Position numbers and translations under genes: made by a program
Shown here: positions 15,953-23,308 of the stretch, in pieces
Numbering within the stretch: the stretch's first letter is position 1
How the letters are laid out: each line of letters opens with the position of its first letter
The notes under the pieces: generated by a model
The model's input: only the letters and a program-made list of their open reading frames with translations
What the model was told of the DNA's origin: nothing
Database searches by the model: none
Source of the DNA: Paenibacillus sp. SZ31
GTDB taxonomy: Bacteria; Bacillota; Bacilli; Paenibacillales; Paenibacillaceae
Length of the DNA stretch: 64,000 nucleotides
Assembly (NCBI RefSeq): GCF_012912005.1
Contig: NZ_JABBEA010000023.1
Span: 1-64,000 of the forward strand
Reading direction: 5' to 3'

Positions 15953-17137
15953 GTGGGCACATTCCAACCAGAAGAGACCCATGAGTCACGATCATCCAGT
16001 AAGTCTTTCGCGTTGCGGTGGAAGCATGAGAACATGCGTCAAATGGCATTGATCGCGATTTTCTCAATTGCGCTTACAATCATGATCTTGTTAGTCGTTT
16101 ACGGTCAGGCCGGGAAACAAATTTCACTGGTTATTGATGGCAAAGCTCAGGTGGTAGAGACTCGTACAGGAATGCTTCAGGAAATGCTGGAGGAGCAGTC
16201 AATCACAGTCAGCCCTCACGATAAGGTATCCATGTCCATGAACGGGGCGATTACAGATGGAGACCGAATTGTTATTGAGCGGGCCGTTCCAGTTAACATT
16301 ACGGCAGACGGAGACACCAAGACTCTGTATACAACCGATTCATCGGTACAAGAGGCAATTCAAAAATCAGGTATTCAGGTTGCAAGTAATGATAAAGTGT
16401 ATCCGGCGCTTGGAACTGCAGTCAAAGCGGATATGAAAATTCGTGTAGTGCGGGTAACAAAGCGTACAGTGGATGTAGAACAACCGATCGCTTATAAAGT
16501 GATCAAAACGGCTGACCCTAGCTTGTACAAAGGGGATAACCGTGTCGTTGTAAACGGCAAAGAAGGCACACTTGTACAGCATATCGAAAAGGTATTTCAG
16601 GATGGAGAATTGGTCTCCAAAAAAATGGTCGGCAAATCCGTCGCGAATAATCGTGTAGATAAAGTGATCGCTGTCGGTACCAAAGCAAAACCGGTCGTAA
16701 AAGAGCCTGAGGTTCAAACCGTATCGGCTCAGACTTCAACAACGAAACAGGCAACAACAACGAACTCGAAGAAAACCGCTGCCTCGGGCAGCAAAGTGAT
16801 TACCGTATCCGGGACTTCTTTTAAATACTCCAAAGTACTTAAGAATGTATCCATGACTGCCTACTCTTCCGAAGAGCCTGGCATTGGTACTAAAACAGCT
16901 TCCGGTACTCGTGTAACGGAAGGGCGCACCATCGCGGTTGATCCCAAAGTCATTCCAATTGGCTGGTGGGTATATATCGAAGGTCTGGGCTTCCGTCGTG
17001 CGGAAGATACAGGCGGTGCCATTAAAGGCAACAAAATTGATGTATATTATGACAGTGTGAAGCATGCCCTGAATTTTGGACGCAAGAAAGGCAAGACGGT
17101 CTACGTGATCGGTCCGGTGAAGCCGGAAGCGAACTAA
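15953..17137 (+). CDS. yabE: YabE: cell-wall protein with DUF348, G5 and 3D domains
   Basis: YabE is a resuscitation-promoting-factor-like (Sps family) protein expected to act on peptidoglycan outside the membrane. The 394-residue product has a membrane anchor (about residues 30-52), two DUF348 repeats (ISLVIDGKAQVVETR; VNITADGDTKTLYTT), a G5 domain (roughly 135-220), a Thr/Lys linker, and a C-terminal 3D domain with the three aspartates in AVDPKVIP, AEDTGG and KIDVYY. The GTG at 15953 is chosen because AAGGAGG (15938-15944) lies 8 bases ahead; in-frame codons reach back to 15857 but lack a site. Expression should be lowered by c-di-AMP through the riboswitch upstream. Confidence 0.94.
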   Translation: MGTFQPEETHESRSSSKSFALRWKHENMRQMALIAIFSIALTIMILLVVYGQAGKQISLVIDGKAQVVETRTGMLQEMLEEQSITVSPHDKVSMSMNGAITDGDRIVIERAVPVNITADGDTKTLYTTDSSVQEAIQKSGIQVASNDKVYPALGTAVKADMKIRVVRVTKRTVDVEQPIAYKVIKTADPSLYKGDNRVVVNGKEGTLVQHIEKVFQDGELVSKKMVGKSVANNRVDKVIAVGTKAKPVVKEPEVQTVSAQTSTTKQATTTNSKKTAASGSKVITVSGTSFKYSKVLKNVSMTAYSSEEPGIGTKTASGTRVTEGRTIAVDPKVIPIGWWVYIEGLGFRRAEDTGGAIKGNKIDVYYDSVKHALNFGRKKGKTVYVIGPVKPEAN

Positions 17138-17196
17138 AATCGTTTTACTTTGAAATGGGAATGCTATAAAATAGTTGCATGAATGATTCATGCGGA

Positions 17197-17271
17197 ATAT
17201 GCGGCGGAGGGGTCTGAATTCAGTCTCCCCCGCCGTTTGGCAGAGAAGAGGATATTCCTCTTCTTTTTGCG
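17197..17271 (+). terminator. Double hairpin terminator after yabE
   Basis: A GC-rich hairpin (CGGCGGAGGGG with CCCCCGCCG) at about 17200-17234 is followed by AGAAGAGGA-TAT-TCCTCTTCT (17244-17264) and TTTTTG. The second is a clear intrinsic terminator. Confidence 0.85.
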
Positions 17272-17292
17272 TTAGAAAGGAAGAAATGGAAC

Positions 17293-17838
17293 ATGATAAA
17301 AGAAGTCATTGTGGTGGAAGGCCGTGACGATACGGTAGCCATCCGTCGGGCCGTAGAAGCCGATACGATAGAAACGGGTGGATCAGCCATCAACCAACGC
17401 ATTCTGAAGCGAATAGCGCTTGCTCAGGAGAGACGGGGAGTCATCGTACTGACAGATCCGGATCATGCCGGCGAACGCATTCGTAAAATTATTGCGAATA
17501 AGGTTCCAGGCTGCAAGCACGCCTTCATTCCGGAAGCCGATGCGACGCGCAAAGGGGACATTGGAGTGGAGAACGCCTCACCGGAGGCCATTCGGCACGC
17601 GCTGGAACGGGTACATACTTCATACGAAGGTGCTCCAAGCCTGATCGATTGGGAGGACCTGATCGAGGCAGGACTTATCGTGCATCCGCAGGCTGCTGCA
17701 CGTCGCATGGAGATGGGTAATCTGCTGGGCATTGGATATTGTAACGGTAAGCAGTTCCACAAACGTCTCAGTGTATTTCAGATTACACGGGAAGAGTTCT
17801 CTACAGCATTAGCGCAAATTGAACGTGAAGGATTGTGA
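17293..17838 (+). CDS. rnmV: Ribonuclease M5
   Basis: RNase M5 makes the final cuts that mature 5S rRNA. The 181-residue product begins with the TOPRIM domain: VVEGRDD supplies the catalytic glutamate and TDPDHAGERIR the DxD-like metal site. AAAGGAAG precedes the ATG. It lies 4 bases from ksgA, so two rRNA maturation enzymes are made from one message, as in B. subtilis. The window begins with a 5S gene that is its likely substrate. Confidence 0.96.
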   Translation: MIKEVIVVEGRDDTVAIRRAVEADTIETGGSAINQRILKRIALAQERRGVIVLTDPDHAGERIRKIIANKVPGCKHAFIPEADATRKGDIGVENASPEAIRHALERVHTSYEGAPSLIDWEDLIEAGLIVHPQAAARRMEMGNLLGIGYCNGKQFHKRLSVFQITREEFSTALAQIEREGL

Positions 17839-17842
17839 GCAT

Positions 17843-18745
17843 ATGAAGGACATAGAAGAGACGATAGAAATTGCAACGCCCAAGCGAACCAAAGAGATTA
17901 TTCAAAGACACGGATTTTCATTCAAGAAAAGTCTAGGTCAGAACTTTCTGATCGATCAAAATATACTAAACAAAATCGTTAATGCAGCCGATTTGGACGA
18001 GTCCAAGGGCGCGCTCGAGATCGGTCCCGGTATTGGAGCCCTTACGGAGCGACTGGCTCGAGTAGCAGGCCCTGTCACAGCTGTAGAGATTGATCAACGC
18101 TTGATCCCAATCCTCGGAGAAGTGATGCAGCCATATTCGAATGTACGTGTTCATCATGGCGATGTGCTGAAGCTTGATCTGGCTGAGTTGTTTAATACGG
18201 ATTTTGCATCCGTGGATAAAGTAAGTGTCGTGGCTAACCTGCCTTATTATGTAACGACCCCAATCATGATGAAACTGCTGGAAGAGAAACTGCCGGTAGA
18301 CAGCATCGTTGTCATGATTCAAAAAGAAGTGGCTGAACGCATGGCTGCTGCACCTGGATCAAAAGACTACGGTAGTCTGAGCATCGCAGTTCAGTACTAC
18401 AGTATGCCGGAGCTTGTGTGTATTGTGCCTCCTACGGTCTTCATCCCGCAACCTAACGTGGAATCGGCTGTCATTAAGCTGAAGGTGCGTGAGCAACCGC
18501 CCGTGGAGATTCCGGATGAAGCACATTACTTCGAAGTGGTACAGGCTTCTTTTGCCCAGCGGAGAAAAACAATCTCGAACAACCTGAAGGCACGCTTCTT
18601 CACGAAGGAGAACCGGGAACAGGCAGACATTCTGCTGGAGCAGGCAGGTATTCAACCGTCCCGACGCGGAGAGACGTTAAGCCTGCAGGAGTATGCTACA
18701 CTCAGCACCGTGATGTGGGAAGCAGGGGTACGCGCCGCGCTGTAA
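17843..18745 (+). CDS. ksgA: 16S rRNA dimethyladenosine transferase KsgA (RsmA)
   Basis: KsgA dimethylates A1518 and A1519 of 16S rRNA late in 30S assembly. The 300-residue product shows FSFKKSLGQNFLID, the SAM-binding EIGPGIGALT, and the catalytic NLPYYVTTPI motif, plus the SFAQRRKTISNNL C-terminal signature. The ATG at 17843 follows GAAGGA at about 10 bases and gives a normal N-terminus; a TTG at 17819 inside rnmV is less likely. Confidence 0.96.
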   Translation: MKDIEETIEIATPKRTKEIIQRHGFSFKKSLGQNFLIDQNILNKIVNAADLDESKGALEIGPGIGALTERLARVAGPVTAVEIDQRLIPILGEVMQPYSNVRVHHGDVLKLDLAELFNTDFASVDKVSVVANLPYYVTTPIMMKLLEEKLPVDSIVVMIQKEVAERMAAAPGSKDYGSLSIAVQYYSMPELVCIVPPTVFIPQPNVESAVIKLKVREQPPVEIPDEAHYFEVVQASFAQRRKTISNNLKARFFTKENREQADILLEQAGIQPSRRGETLSLQEYATLSTVMWEAGVRAAL

Positions 18746-18804
18746 AATTTGAATGAACCAAACCGGGTCTCTGCCCATACGATGGGGTAGAGGTGATTAC
18801 GTTG

Positions 18805-19701
18805 ATGAATATCGGAGACTTGGTCGTTCGGAAGTCATACGGCGGCGATGTGACTTTTCGGGTGGAAGGCCTCCAGTTGGATGCTGCGGTCATTAAAGGG
18901 ACTGAGTTCCGGCTGATTGCCGATTCCCCGGTGGACGATTTGATACAGGTTCCCTACGAACCGCAAAGCGCCAAGACCAGACAGGCGCATATTAAAGCAC
19001 ATCAGACCCTGTCCCGCCTGCAGCAGAATCGCATGGAACAGGCTGAGCGGAATCGTGAAGGTCTGGTGCAGGATTGGTCTGCCCAGCAGGAACCGGCTTA
19101 TTTTGAGATGCCTGGCAAGGTGCTTCATCTGGATGGAGATCCGAATTATTTGAAAAAAAGTATGGATCTCTATGAGCAACTTCGTGTTCCCGCAGAGGGA
19201 CAATATGTCCATGAATCGGCAATGGCAGATACCTTATACCGTTTATTACCCAAAGTACGTCCGGATATCGTGGTCATTACGGGTCATGATGGGGTACTTA
19301 AGACACGACAGCCTTATGACTTATATAGTCTTGGTAGCTACAAGAACTCACAAAATTTTGTGTCGGCCATTCAGGTGGCCAGACAATACGAACGCCACCT
19401 GGACGCACTCACCATTGTAGCAGGGGCCTGTCAGTCTCATTTCGAGGCACTGCTGCGCGCTGGAGCGAACTTTGCCAGTTCTCCGGGCCGAATTCTCATT
19501 CATGCACTTGATCCGGTCTATGTCGCAGCCAAGGCCTCCTTCACGTCTGTTCGGGATACCGTAAACATGAGTGATGTCTTGCACAATACCATCAGTGGTA
19601 GCCAGGGTGTGGGTGGTGTGGAGACACGGGGAAGTTACCGGGTAGGTCTGCCGGGATTGAATGATTTATCCACGCTAAAAGTGAACCCATCGGCAGTCTG
19701 A
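18805..19701 (+). CDS. yabG: Sporulation-specific protease YabG
   Basis: YabG is a cysteine protease that trims and helps cross-link spore coat proteins in the mother cell. The 298-residue product matches the family along its length, with PGKVLHLDGDPNYLKK, ITGHDGVLK, AGACQSHFEALLRAGANFASSPGRILIHALDPVY and the C-terminal GGVETRG. AGAGGTG lies 9 bases before the ATG at 18805; a TTG at 18802 is an alternative. ACC (18757) and CATACGATG (18776) with a 16-base gap resemble a sigma-K promoter, but the start point would fall on the ribosome binding site, so this is doubtful. A terminator follows. Confidence 0.93.
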   Translation: MNIGDLVVRKSYGGDVTFRVEGLQLDAAVIKGTEFRLIADSPVDDLIQVPYEPQSAKTRQAHIKAHQTLSRLQQNRMEQAERNREGLVQDWSAQQEPAYFEMPGKVLHLDGDPNYLKKSMDLYEQLRVPAEGQYVHESAMADTLYRLLPKVRPDIVVITGHDGVLKTRQPYDLYSLGSYKNSQNFVSAIQVARQYERHLDALTIVAGACQSHFEALLRAGANFASSPGRILIHALDPVYVAAKASFTSVRDTVNMSDVLHNTISGSQGVGGVETRGSYRVGLPGLNDLSTLKVNPSAV

Positions 19702-19713
19702 TGTAGGCCATTT

Positions 19714-19739
19714 AAAGTCCCAATTTGGGGCTTTTTTTG
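19714..19739 (+). terminator. Intrinsic terminator of yabG
   Basis: AAAGTCCCAA pairs with TTGGGGCTTT across a tight turn, followed by T. Confidence 0.85.
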
Positions 19740-19755
19740 TTTGCAAAAAAATTCA

Positions 19756-19785
19756 TTGACAACAACTTTTTGATGCTGATATAAT
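19756..19785 (+). promoter_or_regulatory. Upstream sigma-A promoter of veg
   Basis: TTGACA (19756-19761) and TATAAT (19780-19785), both perfect consensus, are separated by 18 bases. Confidence 0.85.
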
Positions 19786-19798
19786 AATTAGTTTTGAT

Positions 19799-19827
19799 TT
19801 GACAATGACTGTAAAATCCGGTATAAT
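19799..19827 (+). promoter_or_regulatory. Downstream sigma-A promoter of veg
   Basis: TTGACA (19799-19804) and TATAAT (19822-19827), both perfect consensus, with the optimal 17-base spacer. This is the best promoter in the window, 28 bases before the veg start codon. Confidence 0.92.
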
Positions 19828-19854
19828 GGACAAGAAAAGAGGTGGTCGTCGACA

Positions 19855-20130
19855 ATGGCTAAAAACACGCTGTTGGATATCAAACGCAATCTCGACGCAC
19901 ATATAGGTCAGAAAATTATGTTGCGGGCTAATGGTGGCCGCCGTAAGACCATTGAGCGTACGGGTGTATTGGAAGAAACGTACCCTTCTGTTTTTATCGT
20001 TAAGCTTGATGAGGAGCAAGAAACCTTCAAGCGAGTATCTTATAGTTATGCGGATATACTTACGGAATCGGTGGAAGTCATGGTTTTTGACCCGGGCAGC
20101 CAGACGCATAGCTCCTACATGGAGACGTAA
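19855..20130 (+). CDS. veg: Veg protein
   Basis: Veg is a small, highly expressed protein that in B. subtilis stimulates biofilm matrix genes, reportedly by opposing the repressor SinR. The 91-residue product matches over its whole length (DIKRNLDAHIGQKIMLRANGGRRK, then RTGVLEETYPSVFIVKLDE). AGAGGTGG lies upstream of the ATG. Two tandem consensus promoters precede it and a strong terminator follows, so it is a single-gene unit. In B. subtilis the veg promoter is among the strongest known, and the promoters here look equally strong. Confidence 0.96.
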   Translation: MAKNTLLDIKRNLDAHIGQKIMLRANGGRRKTIERTGVLEETYPSVFIVKLDEEQETFKRVSYSYADILTESVEVMVFDPGSQTHSSYMET

Positions 20131-20144
20131 GTATCGTTTTACAG

Positions 20145-20176
20145 GCGATTCGCCCCACTGGGCGGGTCGCTTTTTT
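20145..20176 (+). terminator. Intrinsic terminator of veg
   Basis: GCGA and CGCCC pair with GGGCG and TCGC around CACT, followed by TTTTTT and a second T tract. Confidence 0.9.
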
Positions 20177-20229
20177 GTTTTTTTACTAAACCATCAATCC
20201 GTCTTCAAAGGTAAACCATACATACTCAG

Positions 20230-20259
20230 GAATGAGCGAGGAATGGTCGCGGCATACTA
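20230..20259 (+). promoter_or_regulatory. Sigma-G promoter of sspF
   Basis: GAATG (20230-20234) and CATACTA (20253-20259), separated by 18 bases, match the forespore sigma-G consensus (GHATR, CATNHTA) at every defined position. It lies about 120 bases ahead of sspF, a forespore gene. Confidence 0.82.
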
Positions 20260-20383
20260 TTTGGACAGGTGAAGGAACAGTTTTCTAAGCAACTGCAAGA
20301 ACTGAACCTAGCCTGATGGCAAAATGTCCAAAACGTGAACGAACTCATCACATCATGAAGGATACTTTGGAGGAGGATGGTTC

Positions 20384-20560
20384 ATGAGTCGGAGAAGAAG
20401 AAGTGTCATGTCAGAGGATCTGAAGAATGAGCTGGCAAAAGACCTGGGTTTCTATGATACGGTGCAACAGGAAGGCTGGGGCGGAATTAAAGCCAAGGAT
20501 GCAGGAAACATGGTAAAACGTGCAATTCAACTTGCTGAACAGGCTGCGCGCAAATCTTAA
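20384..20560 (+). CDS. sspF: Small acid-soluble spore protein, alpha/beta type
   Basis: A 58-residue alpha/beta-type SASP that coats forespore DNA and protects it from UV and chemical damage. Diagnostic segments are MSEDLKNELAKDLGFYDTV, GGIKAKDAGNMVKRAI and the short charged ends. The ATG at 20384 follows GGAGGAGG. It is in the veg-sspF-ispE order of B. subtilis, preceded by a sigma-G promoter and followed by a strong terminator. It is short enough to be missed by length-filtered gene finding. Confidence 0.95.
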   Translation: MSRRRRSVMSEDLKNELAKDLGFYDTVQQEGWGGIKAKDAGNMVKRAIQLAEQAARKS

Positions 20561-20579
20561 TCCGTTTCAAGCAGACTGA

Positions 20580-20616
20580 AAAGCGGGGAAATCCGTCAGG
20601 AATAACCCCGCTTTTT
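20580..20616 (+). terminator. Intrinsic terminator of sspF
   Basis: AAAGCGGGG (20580-20588) pairs with CCCCGCTTT (from 20606), followed by T. Confidence 0.9.
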
Positions 20617-20642
20617 CCCCTTAGATGCGGAATACAAATGAC

Positions 20643-20671
20643 TTGACAGCCCCATTTTGATATAATATGTT
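20643..20671 (+). promoter_or_regulatory. Sigma-A promoter of ispE
   Basis: TTGACA (20643-20648) lies 17 bases before TATGTT (20666-20671). A perfect TATAAT at 20661 is present but only 12 bases from the -35, so which -10 is used is unclear. Confidence 0.55.
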
Positions 20672-20700
20672 AAGTTGTCTTAGGGAAAAGGTGAGGACGG

Positions 20701-21564
20701 GTGAACGCCTTGAAAATTTACGAAAAAGCGCCTGCTAAAATTAATTTGATGCTGGACGTTTTACATAAAAGAAGCGATGGATTCCATGAAGTTGAAATGA
20801 TCATGACCATGGTCGATCTGGCTGATCGGCTGGAAATGTCGGAGCTGCCGCGAGATACCATTTTCATCTCCAGTCAGGCGGGATATATCCCGCTGGATGA
20901 GAAGAATCTGGCTTTCCAGGCAGCCAGACTTATCAAGGAGCGCTATAACGTGCGTACCGGCGTCCATATTCATCTGGATAAAAAGATTCCAGTTGCAGCC
21001 GGACTTGCAGGGGGTAGCAGTGATGCAGCAGCAGCTCTGCGTGGATTAAACCGTCTGTGGCGGCTGAATATACCGGATCACGAACTTCAGGAGCTTGGAG
21101 CTGAACTCGGTTCGGATGTCCCATTCTGTATCACAGGAGGGACTGCACTCGCTACAGGACGTGGTGAGAAATTGACTCCCATACCTAATCCGCCGCAATG
21201 CTGGGTGATTCTGGCCAAGCCTCCGATCAACGTCTCTACAGCCGATGTGTACGGACGGTTCCGTAGTGACAAGATCGTTCGTCATCCGAGTGCGGCCAAA
21301 ATGGAGCAGGCTATTCGTAACCAATCATTTACGGAAGTATGTGACCAGATGGGCAATGTACTTGAAGATGTAACATTGAAGCTGTATCCGGAAGTTCAGC
21401 ATCTGAAGGATGCTATGATTCGACTGGGAGCAGACGGCGTGTTAATGTCCGGTAGCGGCCCAACGGTATTCGGTCTAGTCTCCAAAGAATCCAAGGTTGC
21501 CCGGATATACAATGGTCTGCGCGGCTTCTGCAAAGAAGTCTACGCTGTACGTATGTTGACTTAA
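20701..21564 (+). CDS. ispE: 4-diphosphocytidyl-2-C-methyl-D-erythritol kinase
   Basis: IspE phosphorylates CDP-methylerythritol in the non-mevalonate isoprenoid pathway. The 287-residue GHMP kinase has KAPAKINLMLDV, the ATP-binding PVAAGLAGGSSDAAAALRGLN, and the C-terminal LMSGSGPTVFGLV. AAGGTGAGG precedes a GTG start at 20701; a TTG at 20710 is possible. It lies 97 bases from purR with no clear terminator between. Confidence 0.96.
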   Translation: MNALKIYEKAPAKINLMLDVLHKRSDGFHEVEMIMTMVDLADRLEMSELPRDTIFISSQAGYIPLDEKNLAFQAARLIKERYNVRTGVHIHLDKKIPVAAGLAGGSSDAAAALRGLNRLWRLNIPDHELQELGAELGSDVPFCITGGTALATGRGEKLTPIPNPPQCWVILAKPPINVSTADVYGRFRSDKIVRHPSAAKMEQAIRNQSFTEVCDQMGNVLEDVTLKLYPEVQHLKDAMIRLGADGVLMSGSGPTVFGLVSKESKVARIYNGLRGFCKEVYAVRMLT

Positions 21565-21661
21565 AATTCGCTTTTATAATGTACAAACACGTATAAAGGT
21601 GGTATATTTTTAAATAATTATTCGGATTTAGATGTTTCCGTGATCGTGAGGATGGATCTCT

Positions 21662-22489
21662 GTGAAGAAGTTAAAACGAAGCGCAAGGCTGGTTGAAATG
21701 ACGCAATACTTATTGTCCAGACCGCATACGGTTATACCGTTGACCACATTTGCCGAACGCTATGGAGCCGCGAAGTCTTCGATTAGTGAAGATTTGGCGA
21801 TTATCAAGGAAGTGTTCGAAGAAGGTGGGTCAGGAGAACTGCATACACTGGCTGGAGCAGCCGGGGGAGTAAGATGGATTCCGAAGGTGTCTCGAGAACT
21901 GGCACTGGCATTCGCGGAGCGACTGTCGACCCAGCTCGCGCAGCCTGATCGGATCTTGCCTGGAGAATACCTGTACATGTCCGATTTACTTGGACAACCC
22001 GCATTGATGAATGAAGCCGGCAAGATCTTTGCAACGGCCTTTGGCAATATGAATATTGATGTGGTTATGACGGTAGAAACCAAGGGAATCCCACTGGCTT
22101 ATGCGACCGGAGCCCAGCTCAACCTGCCTGTCGTGCTCGTACGCAGGGACCATCAGGCTACAGAAGGATCGGCCGTAAGTATCAATTATGTATCCGGGTC
22201 CCATAAAAGTCTGCATACCATGTCCCTGTCCCGCAGGGCGATGCGTGAGCATTCCAGAGTACTCATTGTGGATGACTTCATGAAGGCCGGGGGTACGGTG
22301 CAAGGAATGATCGATCTTTTGGCCGAGTTTAATGCTACGGTAGCCGGGGTAGGAGTACTGGTGGAATCTGGTTCTGTAGATTCAGAGGAACGCCTGCTAA
22401 CGGATTACGTCTCTCTGGCGAAGCTGACAGCGGTTGATGCCAAGAGCAGACACATTTCCGTCAAGCCTGGTAACTATTTCGACCTGTAG
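21662..22489 (+). CDS. purR: Purine operon repressor PurR
   Basis: PurR represses purine synthesis and transport genes and is released from DNA by PRPP. The 275-residue product has an N-terminal winged helix (about 1-70) and a phosphoribosyltransferase-like domain with the PRPP loop VLIVDDFMKAGGT (near 200). The GTG at 21662 follows GAGGATGG. prs, which makes PRPP, lies 2.3 kb downstream. In B. subtilis yabJ lies between purR and spoVG; here only 188 bases separate them and yabJ is absent. Confidence 0.96.
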   Translation: MKKLKRSARLVEMTQYLLSRPHTVIPLTTFAERYGAAKSSISEDLAIIKEVFEEGGSGELHTLAGAAGGVRWIPKVSRELALAFAERLSTQLAQPDRILPGEYLYMSDLLGQPALMNEAGKIFATAFGNMNIDVVMTVETKGIPLAYATGAQLNLPVVLVRRDHQATEGSAVSINYVSGSHKSLHTMSLSRRAMREHSRVLIVDDFMKAGGTVQGMIDLLAEFNATVAGVGVLVESGSVDSEERLLTDYVSLAKLTAVDAKSRHISVKPGNYFDL

Positions 22490-22608
22490 AAAGATGACGA
22501 ATTTTGTGTCGGTAAAGGTTCTTTTCCATCGACCTGGCACTAACGTTGTCGAATTGTGTATTAAATAAAAAAATTCCTGAAATTAGGAAATTTTTGTGGT
22601 TATAAAAA

Positions 22609-22636
22609 GAAGGAGTTCGTATAGGCTGTGTGGAAT
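22609..22636 (+). promoter_or_regulatory. Sigma-H promoter of spoVG
   Basis: GAAGGAGTT (22609-22617) and GTGGAAT (22630-22636), 12 bases apart, match the sigma-H consensus (RNAGGAWWW, RNNGAAT) at all but one position. The -10 region GTGGAATTATACACC closely resembles the B. subtilis spoVG promoter as I recall it. An AT-rich inverted repeat at about 22568-22595 lies just upstream, where AbrB binds in B. subtilis. Confidence 0.85.
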
Positions 22637-22677
22637 TATACACCAAGTTCTGATGGAAAAAGGTGGTGAACACACAC

Positions 22678-22962
22678 ATGCAAATTACGGATGTCAGACT
22701 CCGCCGTGTCAACTCGGAGGGGAGAATGAAGGCTATCGCATCCATTACCATCGATAACGAATTCGTCGTTCATGACATTCGTGTCATTGATGGTAACAAC
22801 GGAATGTTTGTTGCTATGCCGAGCAAGCGTACTCCGGACGGAGAGTTCCGTGATATCGCCCACCCGATCTCTTCCGGTACTCGTGAGAAGATTCAGGCAG
22901 CAGTTTTGACTGAATACGATCGCGCAGCAACTGAGGAAGAAGTCATTGAAGAAGGTGCCTGA
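22678..22962 (+). CDS. spoVG: Septation and sporulation regulator SpoVG
   Basis: SpoVG is a small DNA- and RNA-binding regulator needed for spore cortex formation and, in pathogens, for capsule and virulence control. The 94-residue product matches throughout: ITDVRLRRV, MKAIASITIDNEFVVHDIRVIDG, FVAMPSKRTPDGEFRDIAHPI. The ATG at 22678 after AAGGTGGTG fits the family N-terminus; an in-frame start at 22663 would precede the site. Sigma-H promoter upstream, strong terminator downstream. Confidence 0.97.
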   Translation: MQITDVRLRRVNSEGRMKAIASITIDNEFVVHDIRVIDGNNGMFVAMPSKRTPDGEFRDIAHPISSGTREKIQAAVLTEYDRAATEEEVIEEGA

Positions 22963-22984
22963 GAACATTATTGGGGTTCGAAGG

Positions 22985-23021
22985 AAAAGAGAGCCATGTC
23001 TTATGGCTCTCTTTTCTTTTT
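22985..23021 (+). terminator. Intrinsic terminator of spoVG
   Basis: AAAAGAGAGCCAT and ATGGCTCTCTTTT form a 13-bp perfect stem with a 5-base loop, followed by CTTTTT. Confidence 0.95.
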
Positions 23022-23308
23022 GACCGGAATAAGATATATTCAGTATTGAGTTTATTAGCAGAGAACAAAAAGCGCATCGTGCGCTTGGTGGCAGGGCGGC
23101 ATCTTAGGAATCATTGGGATTCGGTTAAGCTCGCAGGTACACGGCGTATACATATAGGTCACGATTCGTTGGTGTCCGCGTTGTTACGTGTGATTACAGA
23201 GACAGCAGGCGATGAACAGGACCGGCTTGAAGCCGGCTGAACGATACTCATTGGATATAGATCAGTAATGCATTTCAATGGGATTTTCAGAACAGGAGGT
23301 CGTTAATT
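23022..23308 (+). other. Gene-free stretch between spoVG and glmU
   Basis: A frame from TTG 23045 to 23240 would encode about 64 residues (including RHLRNHWDSVKLAGTRR) with no ribosome binding site; I do not recognise it and do not call it a gene. A short palindrome CCGGCTTGAAGCCGG lies at about 23222-23236. Confidence 0.4.

Noticed and set aside
18757..18784. Sigma-K-like promoter of yabG (ACC-16-CATACGATG)
   Set aside because: Good match, but the start point would fall on the ribosome binding site of yabG, so it is not called as a feature.
22971..23240. 89-codon frame between spoVG and glmU
   Set aside because: Its 5' part is the spoVG terminator, no ribosome binding site at any start, no family recognised.
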